The translations under genes and the position numbers were made by a program. From contig CM047429.1 in the NCBI GenBank assembly GCA_026168455.1, forward strand, positions 3,221,720-3,285,719: a stretch of DNA of 64,000 bases. The letters run 5' to 3'. The stretch is from Theocolax elegans. Lineage: Eukaryota > Arthropoda > Insecta > Hymenoptera > Cerocephalidae. Below, piece after piece: positions 22,387-33,551 of the stretch; position 1 is the first letter of the stretch; each line of letters begins with the position of its first letter. A model generated the notes under the pieces. The model was not told the origin of the DNA. It made no database searches and worked only from the letters and a program-made list of their open reading frames with translations.

Positions 22387-22750
22387 GTGATTATTTGTGC
22401 ATAAATTACTTATTATCTAATAAATAATAAACTGTTAAAATAAAAAGAGCCTGTGTAAAGCTTAAACAATAACTGAAAAAATAATCACAAAAAATCAAAT
22501 AAATTCGAAAATTTATTTGTTGTAAGGAGCATTTGACACCAAATATAAATTTTAATACATTTTTCCGTATAACTTTGGTTAAAATGATTTAATCTTGCTG
22601 AAAATTTCTAGCAAAGTTTATATTTTTACTGCAAATATGCCACAAGTTTTAGACCATATAGATGATAAACATAGAAATTTTTTTTGACTTAACTCTAACC
22701 TTGAATTAAATATTTGAAATTTTTATTTATTTGAATTTTTTGAATTTCAG
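22387..22750. other. AT-rich spacer or intron
   Basis: Nothing recognised. The pyrimidine-rich end forms the acceptor for the exon at 22751. Confidence 0.4.
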
Positions 22751-23005
22751 ACATTAGTATCTAACCTGGATAATCGTCGAAAAGTGGAAAAAGCTCTAGT
22801 GAAATTTAATTCCTACGTCTCCGTAGTATCTGAGGGTAACATTGATGGAAAAATGCATATTCTAGAAGATTTGAGCGAAATGATACAAACATTAGTTAAT
22901 TATGTCCCACTACCTTGTCAAGAATTAAACAGTATTACTGAGACTCTAAAAAAAGTATTTAATTTAACATATGGTATCAAACTTGAACTTATTAAATTAG
23001 ATTGA
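22751..23005 (+). CDS. Possible terminal coding exon, unrecognised host gene
   Basis: A clear acceptor (ttgaatttcag) precedes 84 open codons ending in TGA, with an AATAAA signal at about 23016. The peptide is helical-looking, with balanced, protein-like composition (KVEKALVKFNSYVSVV, ILEDLSEMIQTLVNYV). I do not recognise the family, and no matching upstream exon was found in the window. A processed or orphaned exon is also possible. Confidence 0.4.
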   Translation, partial: TLVSNLDNRRKVEKALVKFNSYVSVVSEGNIDGKMHILEDLSEMIQTLVNYVPLPCQELNSITETLKKVFNLTYGIKLELIKLD

Positions 23006-23396
23006 GCACTAATATTAAATAAATATTTTATGTATACATATATATTAGTAAAAAAATAAAATTAAATTAAACTGTCATATATTATTAATGTAACCCTTTC
23101 CGAAGGTGCATAGTCAATCAAGTGAGCATACAAAATATTTGTAACAATATTGTTTATGCACATAATTATTGTTTGAAAAATTTTAAGTATTACATTTCCT
23201 TACCATATAACATTTGTGTGAGATTGGACTGAAGAGAAGAGAACGTCGAATTAACTTGTCACTGCACTGCACATTTGATTGTTTTTCTGCACTTAATTTA
23301 TTTACATTATGTACAAAAATAGTTGCCTGTGAGACAATTAACAATAATGATAAGTGAAAGTATGGTAAATGATTTATGCTCGTTTTTGTATGGTTA
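23006..23396. other. AT-rich spacer, nothing recognised
   Basis: It contains the presumed 3' untranslated region of the preceding exon and no other recognisable feature. Confidence 0.4.
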
Positions 23397-23674
23397 ATAA
23401 ATAAAAAGAAATGATCTCTTCGAGCTATTTTTATTTTATTGCCAACGTTTCTATCTATTAACTCCTTATTACGGTCATCTTCAGGGCTCTTGTACTAAGC
23501 TAAAGTTTCTACTCGGTATCACGTAGGAGTTGTAACTTTGACTCTTCTGTGATACGGAGTAGAAACTATAGCTTAGTACAAAAACCCTGAAGATGACCGT
23601 AATAAGGAGTTAATTGGTCGAAATATTGGCAATAAAATAAAAATAGCCCGAGGAGATCATTTCTTTTTATTTAT
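23397..23674. mobile_element. Fold-back MITE with arms of about 125 bp
   Basis: The left arm (23397-23522) and right arm (23549-23674) are reverse complements with few mismatches around a 26-base loop. The ends are AT-rich (ataaataaaaag). No coding capacity. Similar segments flank it on both sides (ataagtgaaagta... near 23350 and 23673). Confidence 0.85.
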
Positions 23675-23982
23675 AAGTGAAAGTAGTTAAAGTAATTTAT
23701 GTGTGTGTTTGTCGCGTGATTTGTGTCCGATGGTGGTTGATGCTCGCTTCGTTCTGGTTACAAATTTTAATTTTTGGGAAGGCGCGATAGCCATGAGTGT
23801 ATGTGGTATGTATGTAAATGTGAGTATATGTAAGTATATATATTGTCTTACTGTGTCTATACTCTTTCTCGAAGAAATATTTTTAAAATGAAAACTAATA
23901 TATTTTGTACGTAAAAGATATTTTAAAGCATGCGTTGTTTATTCATTGATTCAAACGCTATAGCTACATATATTTTACAGAG

Positions 23983-24153
23983 AGGCCTGCGATGGCTCGG
24001 TCGGTGGGGCGTCGGGTTAGTAATCTGGAGGTCCCATCTTCGATTCCCAGCCCCGGGCGATTGATACAAGCACCACTGGGTGCTTTCTTCACAAAGACAT
24101 CATATAACCTCCGTCGCTGATTAGCACCAATATGAAAATAATAATAAAAAAAA
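23983..24153 (+). mobile_element. tRNA-derived SINE with target site duplication
   Basis: The head resembles a tRNA gene promoter: an A box (tggctcggtcgg, 23993) and a B box (cttcgattcc, 24049). A non-tRNA body and an (AAT)n/A-rich tail follow. It is flanked by a 13-bp duplication differing at one position (atattttacagag at 23970-23982, atattttatagag at 24154-24166). Transcription by RNA polymerase III is inferred from the boxes. Confidence 0.85.
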
Positions 24154-24166
24154 ATATTTTATAGAG

Positions 24167-25093
24167 CTAAACTTGGAGCCCGCATGGTATTTATACATTT
24201 TGATTAATAATTTGTACCTGTCCACATACCTAGAAAGCTAGCTATTTGTATTATCTACTACTAGTTTTTCAGCTTTGTATTGAGTGTTTAAATAAATCAA
24301 TTTGTGGAATGTTTTATATAAATAACATAATACCCATATGGTTCTAGGTATAACCAGCTAATTTCACAATTCTTTTAATAGTTTTTTTTATAATTTGTTC
24401 TTTCACCCTATGTACCCGATATTTGGCAGGTTTATACGGGACTCTCCGATCATCTATGTGTAAAAAATGTATATTTATAGTTTTCCCGTATCATTTTTCC
24501 CCACCACTTGGCATTTGGCCGCGCTTATTCCTACGAGAAAGGGAAATCCTAATAGTAGGTAAACTTTTCTTGAGGTAACAAGTGTTTACGTACTCACATT
24601 ATATTCAATCGTCCCCACCATGGAAACTAAATGTTCCAAGCTTCCAATCATGTTAATCAACTTTTGTGATCGGCCGAAGTACGTCTCTGTGACTCTGCCA
24701 CCAAATCGGTCAAATAAATTATTTATTTAAAACTGTTAGTTTAGTGCTAATATTATATTTATTTAAAGAAATTAATTATTGGTAGTTTTAGTGGTGGGTC
24801 ATATTCATTTATTTAATTTCATGATTTTCCCGTCTATTCTTTATTTATGTAGGGAATTTTTGTTACTGATGGTCAAATAAGTAAATACAAATTATTTATA
24901 ATTGTACAAAATTTCATTAGTTCTATTTTTACACATTTTTCGATATTAAAATTTTACTATTAAAGACAAACAATAAATACAATAAATCTGTTGAAATTAT
25001 TAACTAAAAACAATTAGTCAATTACAGACATGCTATGGAGATACCAATAAGTCAATGTGGTGACTGACTAGTCTAATATAGAAGGTTAATAAA
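24167..25093. other. AT-rich spacer, nothing recognised
   Basis: No gene, RNA or named repeat recognised. Confidence 0.4.
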
Positions 25094-25628
25094 TCAAGGG
25101 GCGCGTGTCGCGCACCCGAGGCAAGTATGGGTACGCGGCACTAGCCCTATATACAGCTAAAACAAACCTTTAATTTTTACTTTCTTAATTTTTTAATGTA
25201 CATCTTTTTTTATACGTTTCAACATTAACCCCCAATAATTCTTAGTCATATTTTATAGTTTCGACAAAATTTTGGATTCATTAATTACCGCATTTTTACA
25301 ATAAAACGATATCAAGATTTCGGATGTCGAATTCTTTACTTTCGGAATGAGAGAAAAATTTTTCTTTTTCTTCGTGTTCTCCAACATTATATATATAGAT
25401 ATACTCGTAATAAATAATAGGCGATGAGAGACTAGAGACTATATAGAGATGTTGAAGCAGCGCCGCCTACCGGTCGACATTCTTTACTTTCGGAATAAGA
25501 GGAAAATTTTTCTGTTTCTTCGTGTTCTCCAACACTATATATATATATTTTATATAGACAGCTAATTTAACCCTTAAATTTAACTGTTATTTTAAATTTT
25601 CAAATCTAAAATTAATCGGGGGGCCTTT

Positions 25629-25633
<5 letters not shown>

Positions 25634-25684
<51 letters not shown>
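25634..25684. repeat. (AT)n microsatellite
   Basis: About 50 bases of AT repeats, shorter in the second copy of the element (47416-47435). Confidence 0.9.
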
Positions 25685-25691
<7 letters not shown>

Positions 25692-25964
25692 TTGACATCA
25701 TTCCCGTATCTTCATCAAAAATGTCACCTAACCTAACACATAGGTGCAGGGGATCAGATTTACTTACACGGGAGAGAAAGAGAGATAGAGTGAAGTGAGA
25801 GATAATCAAGTCAAACGTCAACCTGCGTGTACATTACAGCGTGCAAAAAGTGTTACAGATAAAACAAGTATTTCTGTGTAAAGAAAAATAGCATCTCACT
25901 AATAAGATGAGTAAATAAACGATAAGAAGGAAAAGGTCCGAAGAGAGATAGAATATTTAACGAA

Positions 25965-27494
25965 ATGGAACTTAATTACAATGAACAAATGGAACAAATA
26001 AAAACTAGCGAACAAAACTCAGATGTTAAGAAACGTAATAATGGAATTCATTGCATTAAGTTTAATAAGGATGAATGTATTTTTCAGTTTGCAATATATG
26101 ATGATGACGAACATATAAAAACATATACTGTTCAAATTTTTAATGAAAATAATAAGGGAACATTTGGAGTTTTGGATATTTCATTGGCCATAGATTTGCA
26201 TCAAGTAGTTAAAGAAACACCTTTTTGGATAATATTGTAAATACTCCAATATTTGTAAGAAATCTTAAGTTACACTTAGACACGTATCACAAACGAAAAA
26301 AACAATATTATGATTTGAAATCTTATTTGGAAGATGTTTGTAATTGTTCTGTGGATGTGCATTATTCTTATACTTTTGTTTTATAACGTTTCTGAAATAC
26401 AAAGATTTTGAAACTAATATCTACTTTAACATAATTGTTTATGTATTTTATGACTTAACAAAAGAAAATCCTATTAAAGTAAAATTTGACTTAAATAGCT
26501 TTGATGATATTGACAATACTAATATGAAGCAGCATTTAGAATCTTTTTCGAATGTTTTAAAACTTTAACATTAAAAGAAGCATTTATTCAAATAATCGAA
26601 CAAGATAATGCACCTATGGAATGGAAGTTGGAAAAATATGATACAATATTAAATTTAAGTGTAAGTATTTTTAAACTAAAGACTTTAAAACTGAAAAAAC
26701 ATTATTCATTTACTTCTCTTTTAGGATATATCAGATTTTGAAAGCTCAGATGATGATATTAGCCAGATGAACACTCCAAAAAGGAAACAAACAAAACAAG
26801 CGGTGCAGAAGCTTTCATATACTAAAATTAAAAAAACAACTGTTAATAAATTACAAACTAACAAAAAGTCACAAGGTAAAAATGATGGCTCGACTGAACA
26901 GTATAGTCAAAGAAATTCTCAAACAAATATGAATGTTAAACAAACACAGAAAACTAACAAGAAAAAGAAAAAAAAACTTCAAGATACAATGAGACAAACA
27001 AAACTAAACTTCACATTAGAGAAGAATGCAAATGAAAAAAATGTTACTGGTGATAATAGTGCAATAAGCGCTGCTATTCATATTGTGAATAAAAAAAGGG
27101 TAGAACAATTAAAGCAAGTCAATACATCCAAAGGAGAATCAAATAGTGAAATGGATAAAACAGATAAAATTAATAAAGTTAATTCAAAAGGTAAACCGCA
27201 AAAACAGCAATTAGCTAGCAAGCTAGTTAATTTAAATAAGACTATATTGACATGAAAAGGAAATCAATAACAAAAATAAATACCTTTAGAAGACCACATA
27301 GTATAATTAACAAACGAATCAAGCAACCTATCATAACAAGTACACCACTTCATGTGCAAACTAATAAATTATTTCAACCAACTACAAATGATAATTTGGA
27401 CATCAGTGAAATAAGTAGAAGAGAATCTGTAAATACCAATAATCATAATAGCAGTAGTAGTAGTACCAGAAACCTAAGACTTTCTCGTAATTAA
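25965..27494 (+). pseudogene. Captured gene fragment, copy 1 (unrecognised protein)
   Basis: Pieces in order: 91 codons from ATG 25965 (IHCIKFNKDECIFQFAIYD...); a frame change, then NTPIFVRNLKLHLDTYHK...; a stop, then FETNIYFNIIVYVFYDL; then an exon ending aatttaagt with an intron (gtaagt...ttttag, about 26660-26724). After the intron comes DISDFESSDDDISQMNTPK and a Lys/Asn/Gln-rich 162-codon stretch with RQTKLNF, then a further frame to 27494. The two copies share most of the early breaks, so decay, or an exon pattern I cannot resolve, predates duplication. The RQTKLNF motif vaguely resembles a PCNA-interaction box. Function unknown. Confidence 0.5.
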
Positions 27495-28157
27495 AAAAAT
27501 TGTATAAATTTAAAATTGTTAATATTATTTAATTATGGTTGCAAAACACCAATATATTAAGTATATGATGGAATGTGCATCCAATAATTAAACACGCACA
27601 TTATTTTTGTACAATATACAATAACATTCTAATTTTTTTCATCCAAAATAATTGAATAAACAATAATTTTATTCATAATAACATTGTAATATTTTTCATC
27701 CAAAATAATTGAATAAACAATTATTTATTAACTTCTAAGAAAGGAAATAAGGATATTTATTTACAAAATGTTTCTTATTAGAAATAATAAATTATATTTT
27801 TTAATGTCTTTACACTTTCTTAACAAATATATTATACTAAAATTGTTGTACTTGCCAAAATGTACACCTTCTAGAAGGTGTTTTACAACATTAAACGTAA
27901 AGTTTTATAGTAATAAATATTTATAAAAATACTTGTCAATTTTAATATGTCTTTATTTTTTTTTATTATTTTTATTCTGATTTCATTACACTAAATTTTG
28001 GTAAACTTTTATTTATAAATTATAATATACCTCCAAGGTGTTGTGAGAATCTGTTTAATTTTTAAGGTGTCCATGGTAGTGAAAAAATAATACAATTTAA
28101 AACATTATTTTAAATAAATTAATTACGAAAAACCTTTTTAGAAATTAAAAATAGGGG
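27495..28157. other. AT-rich 3' part of the Helitron-like element
   Basis: No gene. The segment 27848-27945 is the reverse complement of 51958-52053, including a palindrome caccttctagaaggtg, so it carries one inverted unit of the repeat family found at 50.5-52.3 kb. Confidence 0.6.
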
Positions 28158-28159
28158 GT

Positions 28160-28195
28160 TGGCGCGCGAAGCGCGTAGGGGGGCGAAGCCCCCCT
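28160..28195. repeat. Two adjacent GCGAAGC-capped hairpins
   Basis: The first palindrome is gcgcgcgaagcgcg and the second aggggggcgaagcccccct. Both close on GCGAAGC, a mini-hairpin known to be exceptionally stable in single-stranded DNA. Confidence 0.85.
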
Positions 28196-28270
28196 AGTAT
28201 ATATATATATATATTCTATAATATATAAATATTTATCCGCCGCCGCCGCCGTGTCTAAGAATTCAGAATT

Positions 28271-28273
<3 letters not shown>

Positions 28274-28321
<48 letters not shown>

Positions 28322-28372
28322 ATATATATGTTGTATATATATATGTTATATATATATATGTTATATATATAT
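28274..28372. repeat. (AT)n-rich tract at the Gypsy-II 5' flank
   Basis: Long AT repeats with short interruptions immediately precede the LTR start. Confidence 0.9.
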
Positions 28373-29117
28373 TGTAAAGGTAAGCTACATACTCTTATGC
28401 GTATGAAGCTATACCTTATAACGAGCGCGAGTGACGATCGGAAAAGCTCGTAGGTGATCGGGAAAGCCCGCGCGTAAGCCGCGTAAGGACTAATAATGGT
28501 CCGACGCGCAAGCTGACTGAGGAGAGTAGATATAGAGTTCGTCGTCGTTAACGCCTTCCTTGATATTTCGCGGCAAGAGAACAAGAATCGTTATCGCGGA
28601 TTCTTGCTCGGGTTCTGGGTTTCGCGCCGTGAAGAGTGAGTGACTTGGTGGAGTGAGCGTGCTGGTGTTAAGCGCACAGCTCCAGCGACTCCCAGGAACC
28701 TGCGAGGACGGCGAAGTTGCCGCGCGCGAGAGCCCGACGGAGAGAGGGAAAACAGGCGAAGTCGAACGCATCGACGGGGAGAATCGAGATTTAAGGTACG
28801 TGATGCACCACTCGCGAGCCGCCGAAGCCGTAAAGACTCTCTCTTTACGGCTATAACTTTAAGTTAGGAATCGACGGATCTCGCCAGCGCGCGACGGCGA
28901 GGAAGCTAACGGGCGACCGCGTACGCGTGCTAGAAAGAGAGACACCTCGTCGCGAGACCTCACGCGGCCTATATACGGCTTTTGTTAAATCTTTGATCTT
29001 TGTTAAACTTTGTTTATATTTCTTTAACTTGAATAAAGATTCATATGTAATCAATATCCGAATACGAGTTTGATTATTGATTACCGGCGTACATCATTCC
29101 CGTTATCCCGAATACCG
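28373..29117 (+). repeat. 5' LTR of Gypsy-II, first part
   Basis: It begins TGTAAAGGTAAGC, the same as the 3' LTR at 46844. It carries an AATAAAG signal near 29032. The remainder of this LTR lies at 33823-34104; together the parts make about 1.03 kb. Confidence 0.8.
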
Positions 29118-29352
29118 CCCTGGCGGAAGTATTCATTGTACATCTCTGTACATTTCTGTACATTTCCGTACATTTCTGTACATTTCTGTACATTTTTATC
29201 AGTTTTTAGACTTTTTTACAGAAATGTACAAAAATGTACAAAAATGTACAGAAATGTACAGAAATGTACGGAAATGTACAAAAATATACGGAAATTTACA
29301 GAAATGTATAAAAATGTATGAATATGTACGGTAATGTACATAAATATACAAA
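29118..29352. repeat. Left terminal/subterminal inverted repeat array
   Basis: Units of TGTACATTTC run rightward to about 29190, then their complement GAAATGTACA to about 29350. This end can therefore fold on itself and also pair with the right end. Confidence 0.85.
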
Positions 29353-29621
29353 ACCATATGGGGAGGGTAACATAATATACAGTTATATAAAATTAGATAA
29401 AAAATATTATATTTACGTAAATTTATGTGTTCAATTAATTCTGAATCCTCTCTGTTTGGTATCATCTTTTAAAATCGATCGAGAGTCTATGTATTCTTTT
29501 TGCTGACGACGAATACAACATAAACAATACGATGTAAACAAATATACATACGGAATGAAATAGTACATTACGAAACTAGTGCGGTAAAGTAGAATATCGA
29601 CTCGTGTGAGGTTTACATTAA
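29353..29621. other. AT-rich interior of the DNA transposon
   Basis: Nothing recognised. Confidence 0.4.
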
Positions 29622-29935
29622 TGATTATTATTAAATATTGGCTGAGAAATCGCCATCATAATTAAATAATTAAAAAATAAACTTATTATTAATTGTTATA
29701 AATTGACTAATTATGTGTTGTTACGAAATGATTAAATATTGGCTGAAAAATCGCGATCATAATTAAATAATTAAAAAATAAACTTATTATTAATTAGTTT
29801 ATTATTAATTAGAGACATAACAATATTGTATATTATATATATGAATTATTATGAATTGACTAAATATAATTGTTATGTAATGATTAAATATTGGCTGAGA
29901 AATCGCCATCTTAATTTGTACAACCATTTGTAATG
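29622..29935. repeat. Tandem repeat, three units with attggctgagaaatcgc
   Basis: The motif tattggctga(g/a)aaatcgc recurs at about 29636, 29736 and 29887, followed by similar AT-rich sequence (ataattaaataattaaaaaa) in the first two units. Confidence 0.7.
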
Positions 29936-29974
29936 TGAGTGTTATTATTGATAATTTTATTCTCAATAATAAAA

Positions 29975-30538
29975 ACAGTCTCAACTCTGTAAAACACTGA
30001 GAGCAAATGGATTACACATGAAATTCTCTCCTTCATCCACTACCTCTTCCTCTTGTGAATAATAATTATCATTATCGTTATGAATAATAAAATAATAATT
30101 AAAATAATAATAATTATAATTATAATTATCATTATCATTATTATGAATAATCCGAGGATTTTGAAGAGTCCCACACCTCGGCAATAAATTGATTTCCCTC
30201 CCTCTTAAAAAAAAAAATCATTATTATTATTATTATTATCATTATTATTATAATTATCAATATAATTATCATTATGTTTATATATAATAACAACAGTCTC
30301 AACTCTGTAAAACACAGAGAGCAAATGGATTACACATGAAATTCTCTCCTTCATCCACTACCTCTTCCTCTTGTGAATAATAATTATCATTATCGTTATG
30401 AATAATAAAATAATAATTAAAATAATAATAATTATAATTATAATTATCATTATTATGAATAATCCGAGGATTTTGAAGAGTCCCACACCTCGGCAATAAA
30501 TTGATTTCCCTCCCTCTTAAAAAAAAAAAATCATTATG

Positions 30539-30545
<7 letters not shown>
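29975..30545. repeat. Direct repeat of about 250-270 bp, two copies
   Basis: The segments beginning cagtctcaactctgtaaaac at 29977 and 30294 run in parallel through attctctccttcatccac, AAT-rich sequence and ccgaggattttgaagagtc. They end in poly-A and ATT repeats. Confidence 0.85.

Positions 30546-30600
<55 letters not shown>
30546..30600. repeat. (ATT)n microsatellite
   Basis: Uninterrupted ATT repeats; they appear to be the insertion site of the nested LINE derivative. Confidence 0.9.
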
Positions 30601-30634
<34 letters not shown>

Positions 30635-32540
30635 CGTGGGAAACTGGAGAAATCTTACATAAGACAACGACGAGGGTCCGCACTCGTCGCCAGTGCCGGA
30701 TTCTTACCGGCTAAAACTCCAAACCCAACGGTTTCACCTGCCCAGCCCGGAACTGTTTTTCACATTACTTCAAGCTGGGAGGCGTGTCTTGTGACATGCG
30801 TCAATTCGGTCGGTCCTGTTTCTTCTTTCCTCCCTCGATGAGACTGCCACTTATCGTGAAGCGGCCTTTCTGGCGGTATCGAGCGCGCGCCTAAAGGTGG
30901 CACAGGCTCCGGACCCCGCCACGTGAGACACTCCCTCAGCACCCTTTGATGGACAAAGAAAGCATTTGGGAGCGCTCTTGCAATTCTTAAGGTTGTGTCC
31001 AGGCTCCCCGCACTTGTAGCACGACGAGGACCTATCCACTCCCTCACACTTCCTTTTCGTGTGGCCGAAGTCTAGGCACCGATAGCACCTCTCGACCAAG
31101 ACTCGATCCCGCACGCGACAGCTTACGAAGCCGACGCAGAGATGCCGCATCGACTTCAGCTTGTCAGCGCTCTCGTGATCCAGCTTCACGATGGCTGTCT
31201 TCTGTTGACTGCGGTTTAGGCCCAAAAGCGTCACCTCTCGGCCCTCAGGCGAAGAAGTAAGCACTTTATTTAGGGCTGCCACCACTTCGTCCCTGGTTGT
31301 GAGAGCGTCCAGATCTCTGATCTCAAGGGTAACCCTTCGATCTCGGACTCGAACTTCTCCCATTCCTTGGGTAGCAGTACGCACTTTCTCCGCGAATACT
31401 GCCGCATCGGTTTTTTTGCCTAGCCGAATCAGGACGTCCCCCCGCCCTGTGGGCCGCACACTTAGAACCTGCGCGCCACTGTCGTCCGGATTCACTTCCT
31501 TTCGGAGCTTCCCCAGAACTTCAGCAAACGTTCGGTTCCTCGCGATTGTGACCACCAGGGTGGATACCGGCGCCTTCTGGCGCTTTCTCCTGTCAAGAGG
31601 CGCCTGTCCCGACTTAACCGTCGGCTTCTTCTTTTCCACCACAGGCTTGGACTTGGATTGCTCCTTGTCCTTACCAGGTGGTGGCACCTCCGTACGAGGT
31701 TTCTTCTTCTTACGGGTTTTAGAGGCCTCGGGTGGGCTTTAAAGGCCCTCCCTACTCCTCTTTTGAGCCTGTATCTTAGCTGTAGCCGCGATGACGGCTT
31801 TAGCAATGATGCCTCTTCTCTTAGGCCGTCGACGATTCTCGTGGCCAACTCGATAATCCTCGACTTGGCACTTGTAATCATCGACTGCTAAAGACATCTT
31901 CTTCGTTTTCCCGTAGAGCTCTTGTACAAGAGCGTCTACGGTTTTCAGCCCTGTTTTGACGACCATGGAAATGTTAGGCTGCTTTGCACAAGCTGCCAAC
32001 ATTGCCTGAAGTTCTTTTTTCAGATGGTCGTAAGTAGAGTCGATCTCCTCCTGCGCCTTCTCCACCTTCTTGTATTCCTTACGGAACACTTCTATCTCCT
32101 CTTGAGATTCTCTGCTATAGGCAGAAATGCCGCTGATGGCGCTACCAATGCTGGTAACGCTGCCGCTTCGTAACCTGCTTGCAGAAGCAAGACTCAGCAT
32201 CTGGGATAGCGGCTGCTGTTGGGGGTTTTCTTTCGAGGACCCCGCCTCTGACGTGATGTTAGAACTAAGCGATTTGTGGCCTCCCCCAAAATCCATGAGG
32301 CCAGCGCCGGCCACCGGGGCTTTCACCCGATCGGAACCGACGACGGGATTCACTCCTAGTTTGGAGTTGCCCGCTTGGGGTAGTATGTTTTCATCTCGCT
32401 TGCTCATACTTCTGGTTGTACTGTTTGGTCCACGGAGATTATTTTATTTCACCTCTACCCTTCACGCTAGAGTGACGAGCATTCCCCCATCCGCCACCCG
32501 GGGGACGCGCCGCATACGGGGACAGGACACCCCGCGCGGA
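30601..32540 (-). mobile_element. ORF1-only R1-type non-LTR element with poly(A) tail
   Basis: On the minus strand the order is a 5' untranslated region (about 130 bp), an ORF1, about 215 bp of 3' untranslated sequence and a 34-base poly(A) (poly-T at 30601-30634). There is no ORF2. ATT-rich sequence on the far side (32541-32600) resembles sequence near 30219-30280. Structure and tail indicate a nonautonomous LINE derivative moved in trans. Confidence 0.75.
30851..32407 (-). pseudogene. R1-type ORF1 (Gag-like, three CCHC knuckles), one in-frame stop
   Basis: A 222-codon and a 278-codon stretch lie in the same frame, joined through a single TAA at 31739-31741, so this is one ORF of about 519 codons with one nonsense change. 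The N-terminal part has a coiled-coil-like segment (EYKKVEKAQEEIDSTYDHLK). The C-terminal part ends with CYRCLDFGHTKRKC, CYKCGEPGHNLKNC and a third Cys/His cluster, as in R1/TRAS/SART ORF1 proteins that package LINE RNA. The start is the ATG at 32407. Confidence 0.8.
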
Positions 32541-32848
32541 TGATTATTATTATTATTATCATTATTATTATAATTATCAATATAATTATCATTATGTTTA
32601 TCATTATGATTATCTTTATCATTATCATTATTAATAATAATAATTATTATTATTAATATCATAATCATAATCCCCTCTCTCCCTCCTACTATCTCCCTCT
32701 CTCTGGCACGTAACAAAGCACACATGCACTCAATACGTATCGTCTGACGGGGAGGGGGCGCGAAGCAGCCGGGCATATATAAACTCCGCGCGCACTCACG
32801 AGATCCAGTGTGTTCTGCACACTGACGAGTACCATGACTTATCAGTCA
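32541..32848. other. ATT-rich flank and spacer
   Basis: ATT/ATC-rich repeats to about 32660, then pyrimidine-rich spacer. Open frames are low-complexity and not supported. Confidence 0.5.
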
Positions 32849-32907
32849 TGGAAGCTCTCTCTCTCTCCCTCTCTCTCCCTCTCCCTCCCTCTCTCTCTCT
32901 CTCACTC

Positions 32908-32946
<39 letters not shown>

Positions 32947-33120
32947 CGCTCGTTCTCTCTCTCGCTCTCTCGTTCTCTCTCTCTCTCTCTCTCGTTCGCA
33001 CTTTCGCTCTCTCGCTCTCCCGCTCTCGGACGGACGGACGGACGGACGGAGAGAAACAAAATTTTAATATAATAATAGAATAATATTTAATATTTAATAT
33101 TTAATATTTAATATTTAATC
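32849..33120. repeat. Microsatellite cluster: (CT)n, (GGAC)n, (TAATATT)n
   Basis: CT-rich repeats (32849-33027) pass into GGAC repeats (about 33028-33050) and TAATATT repeats (about 33083-33118). Confidence 0.9.
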
Positions 33121-33121
33121 A

Positions 33122-33409
33122 TTGAAAATAAATGATTCTATTATACAAACGCATTCAGGGAGATTCGGCAGAATAAAAAACATATGCGCAGTTACAAAAA
33201 AAAAGAAACAAAAAATTATAATTATTTTCTCAAAAATTAAAATAAATGGAAGTATTTGCTCTGCATTGAGACATGTAAAGGAATGTGAAATTTACCACGA
33301 CAACCTTGAATATTGTAAAATAAAAGATTTGTACACGCAATGTATTTTAATGAATGTTAACAATAAGAATTATATAATAAATGTACCAGAAGCCTGTATT
33401 GGAGATTAA
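33122..33409 (+). CDS. Unrecognised 95-residue protein inside the DNA transposon
   Basis: The ORF is open from 33122 and has a protein-like second half (ALRHVKECEIYHDNLEYC, NYIINVPEACIGD) ending in TAA shortly before AATAAA-like sequence. A poly-Lys stretch lies in the first half. It could be the C-terminal end of the transposon's own protein, the rest having been lost. No domain recognised. Confidence 0.3.
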   Translation: MKINDSIIQTHSGRFGRIKNICAVTKKKKQKIIIIFSKIKINGSICSALRHVKECEIYHDNLEYCKIKDLYTQCILMNVNNKNYIINVPEACIGD

Positions 33410-33551
33410 TGCTTCATAAATATAGTTTAAATAAAAAAAAACAATTGCCAATTATTGCAGTTTGATTTATAGTTATTCCTTTATTAATTCTGGCTTATTT
33501 CTAATTGAAATGAATAAAATTTAATATTTCTTTATTCGAAATTGTTGAGCT

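Larger units (their letters stand above)
25094..28197 (+). mobile_element. Helitron-like element carrying a captured gene (copy 1)
   Basis: The element starts TC after an A and ends CTAG before a T, the Helitron pattern of insertion between A and T. The 5' end is shared base for base with a second copy at 46875, and that copy also sits at an A/T target inside an LTR. A GC-rich hairpin (28177-28195) overlaps the 3' end; canonical Helitrons have it several bases inside, so a variant or Helentron-like type is possible. No Rep/helicase is encoded, so it would be nonautonomous. Confidence 0.55.

Noticed and set aside
23991..24062. tRNA gene
   Set aside because: A and B boxes are present, but the acceptor and anticodon arms do not close and a SINE body, tail and target duplication follow.
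28373..29094. Complete solo LTR ending ggcgtaca
   Set aside because: The 5' LTR of Gypsy-II must end at the primer site (34104); the sequence resumes after the inserted transposon, so this is the first part of a split LTR.
29139..29350. Regular short repeats that look like a CRISPR array
   Set aside because: The units are contiguous and inverted halfway, with no unique spacers and no cas genes; they are transposon subterminal repeats.
30299..30667. ORF of poly-Lys and poly-Asn
   Set aside because: It is only the translation of the poly-A tail and ATT microsatellite of the nested LINE derivative.
32796..33072. Ser/Leu- and Arg/Glu-repeat ORFs on both strands
   Set aside because: Low-complexity reading of the (CT)n and (GGAC)n microsatellites.
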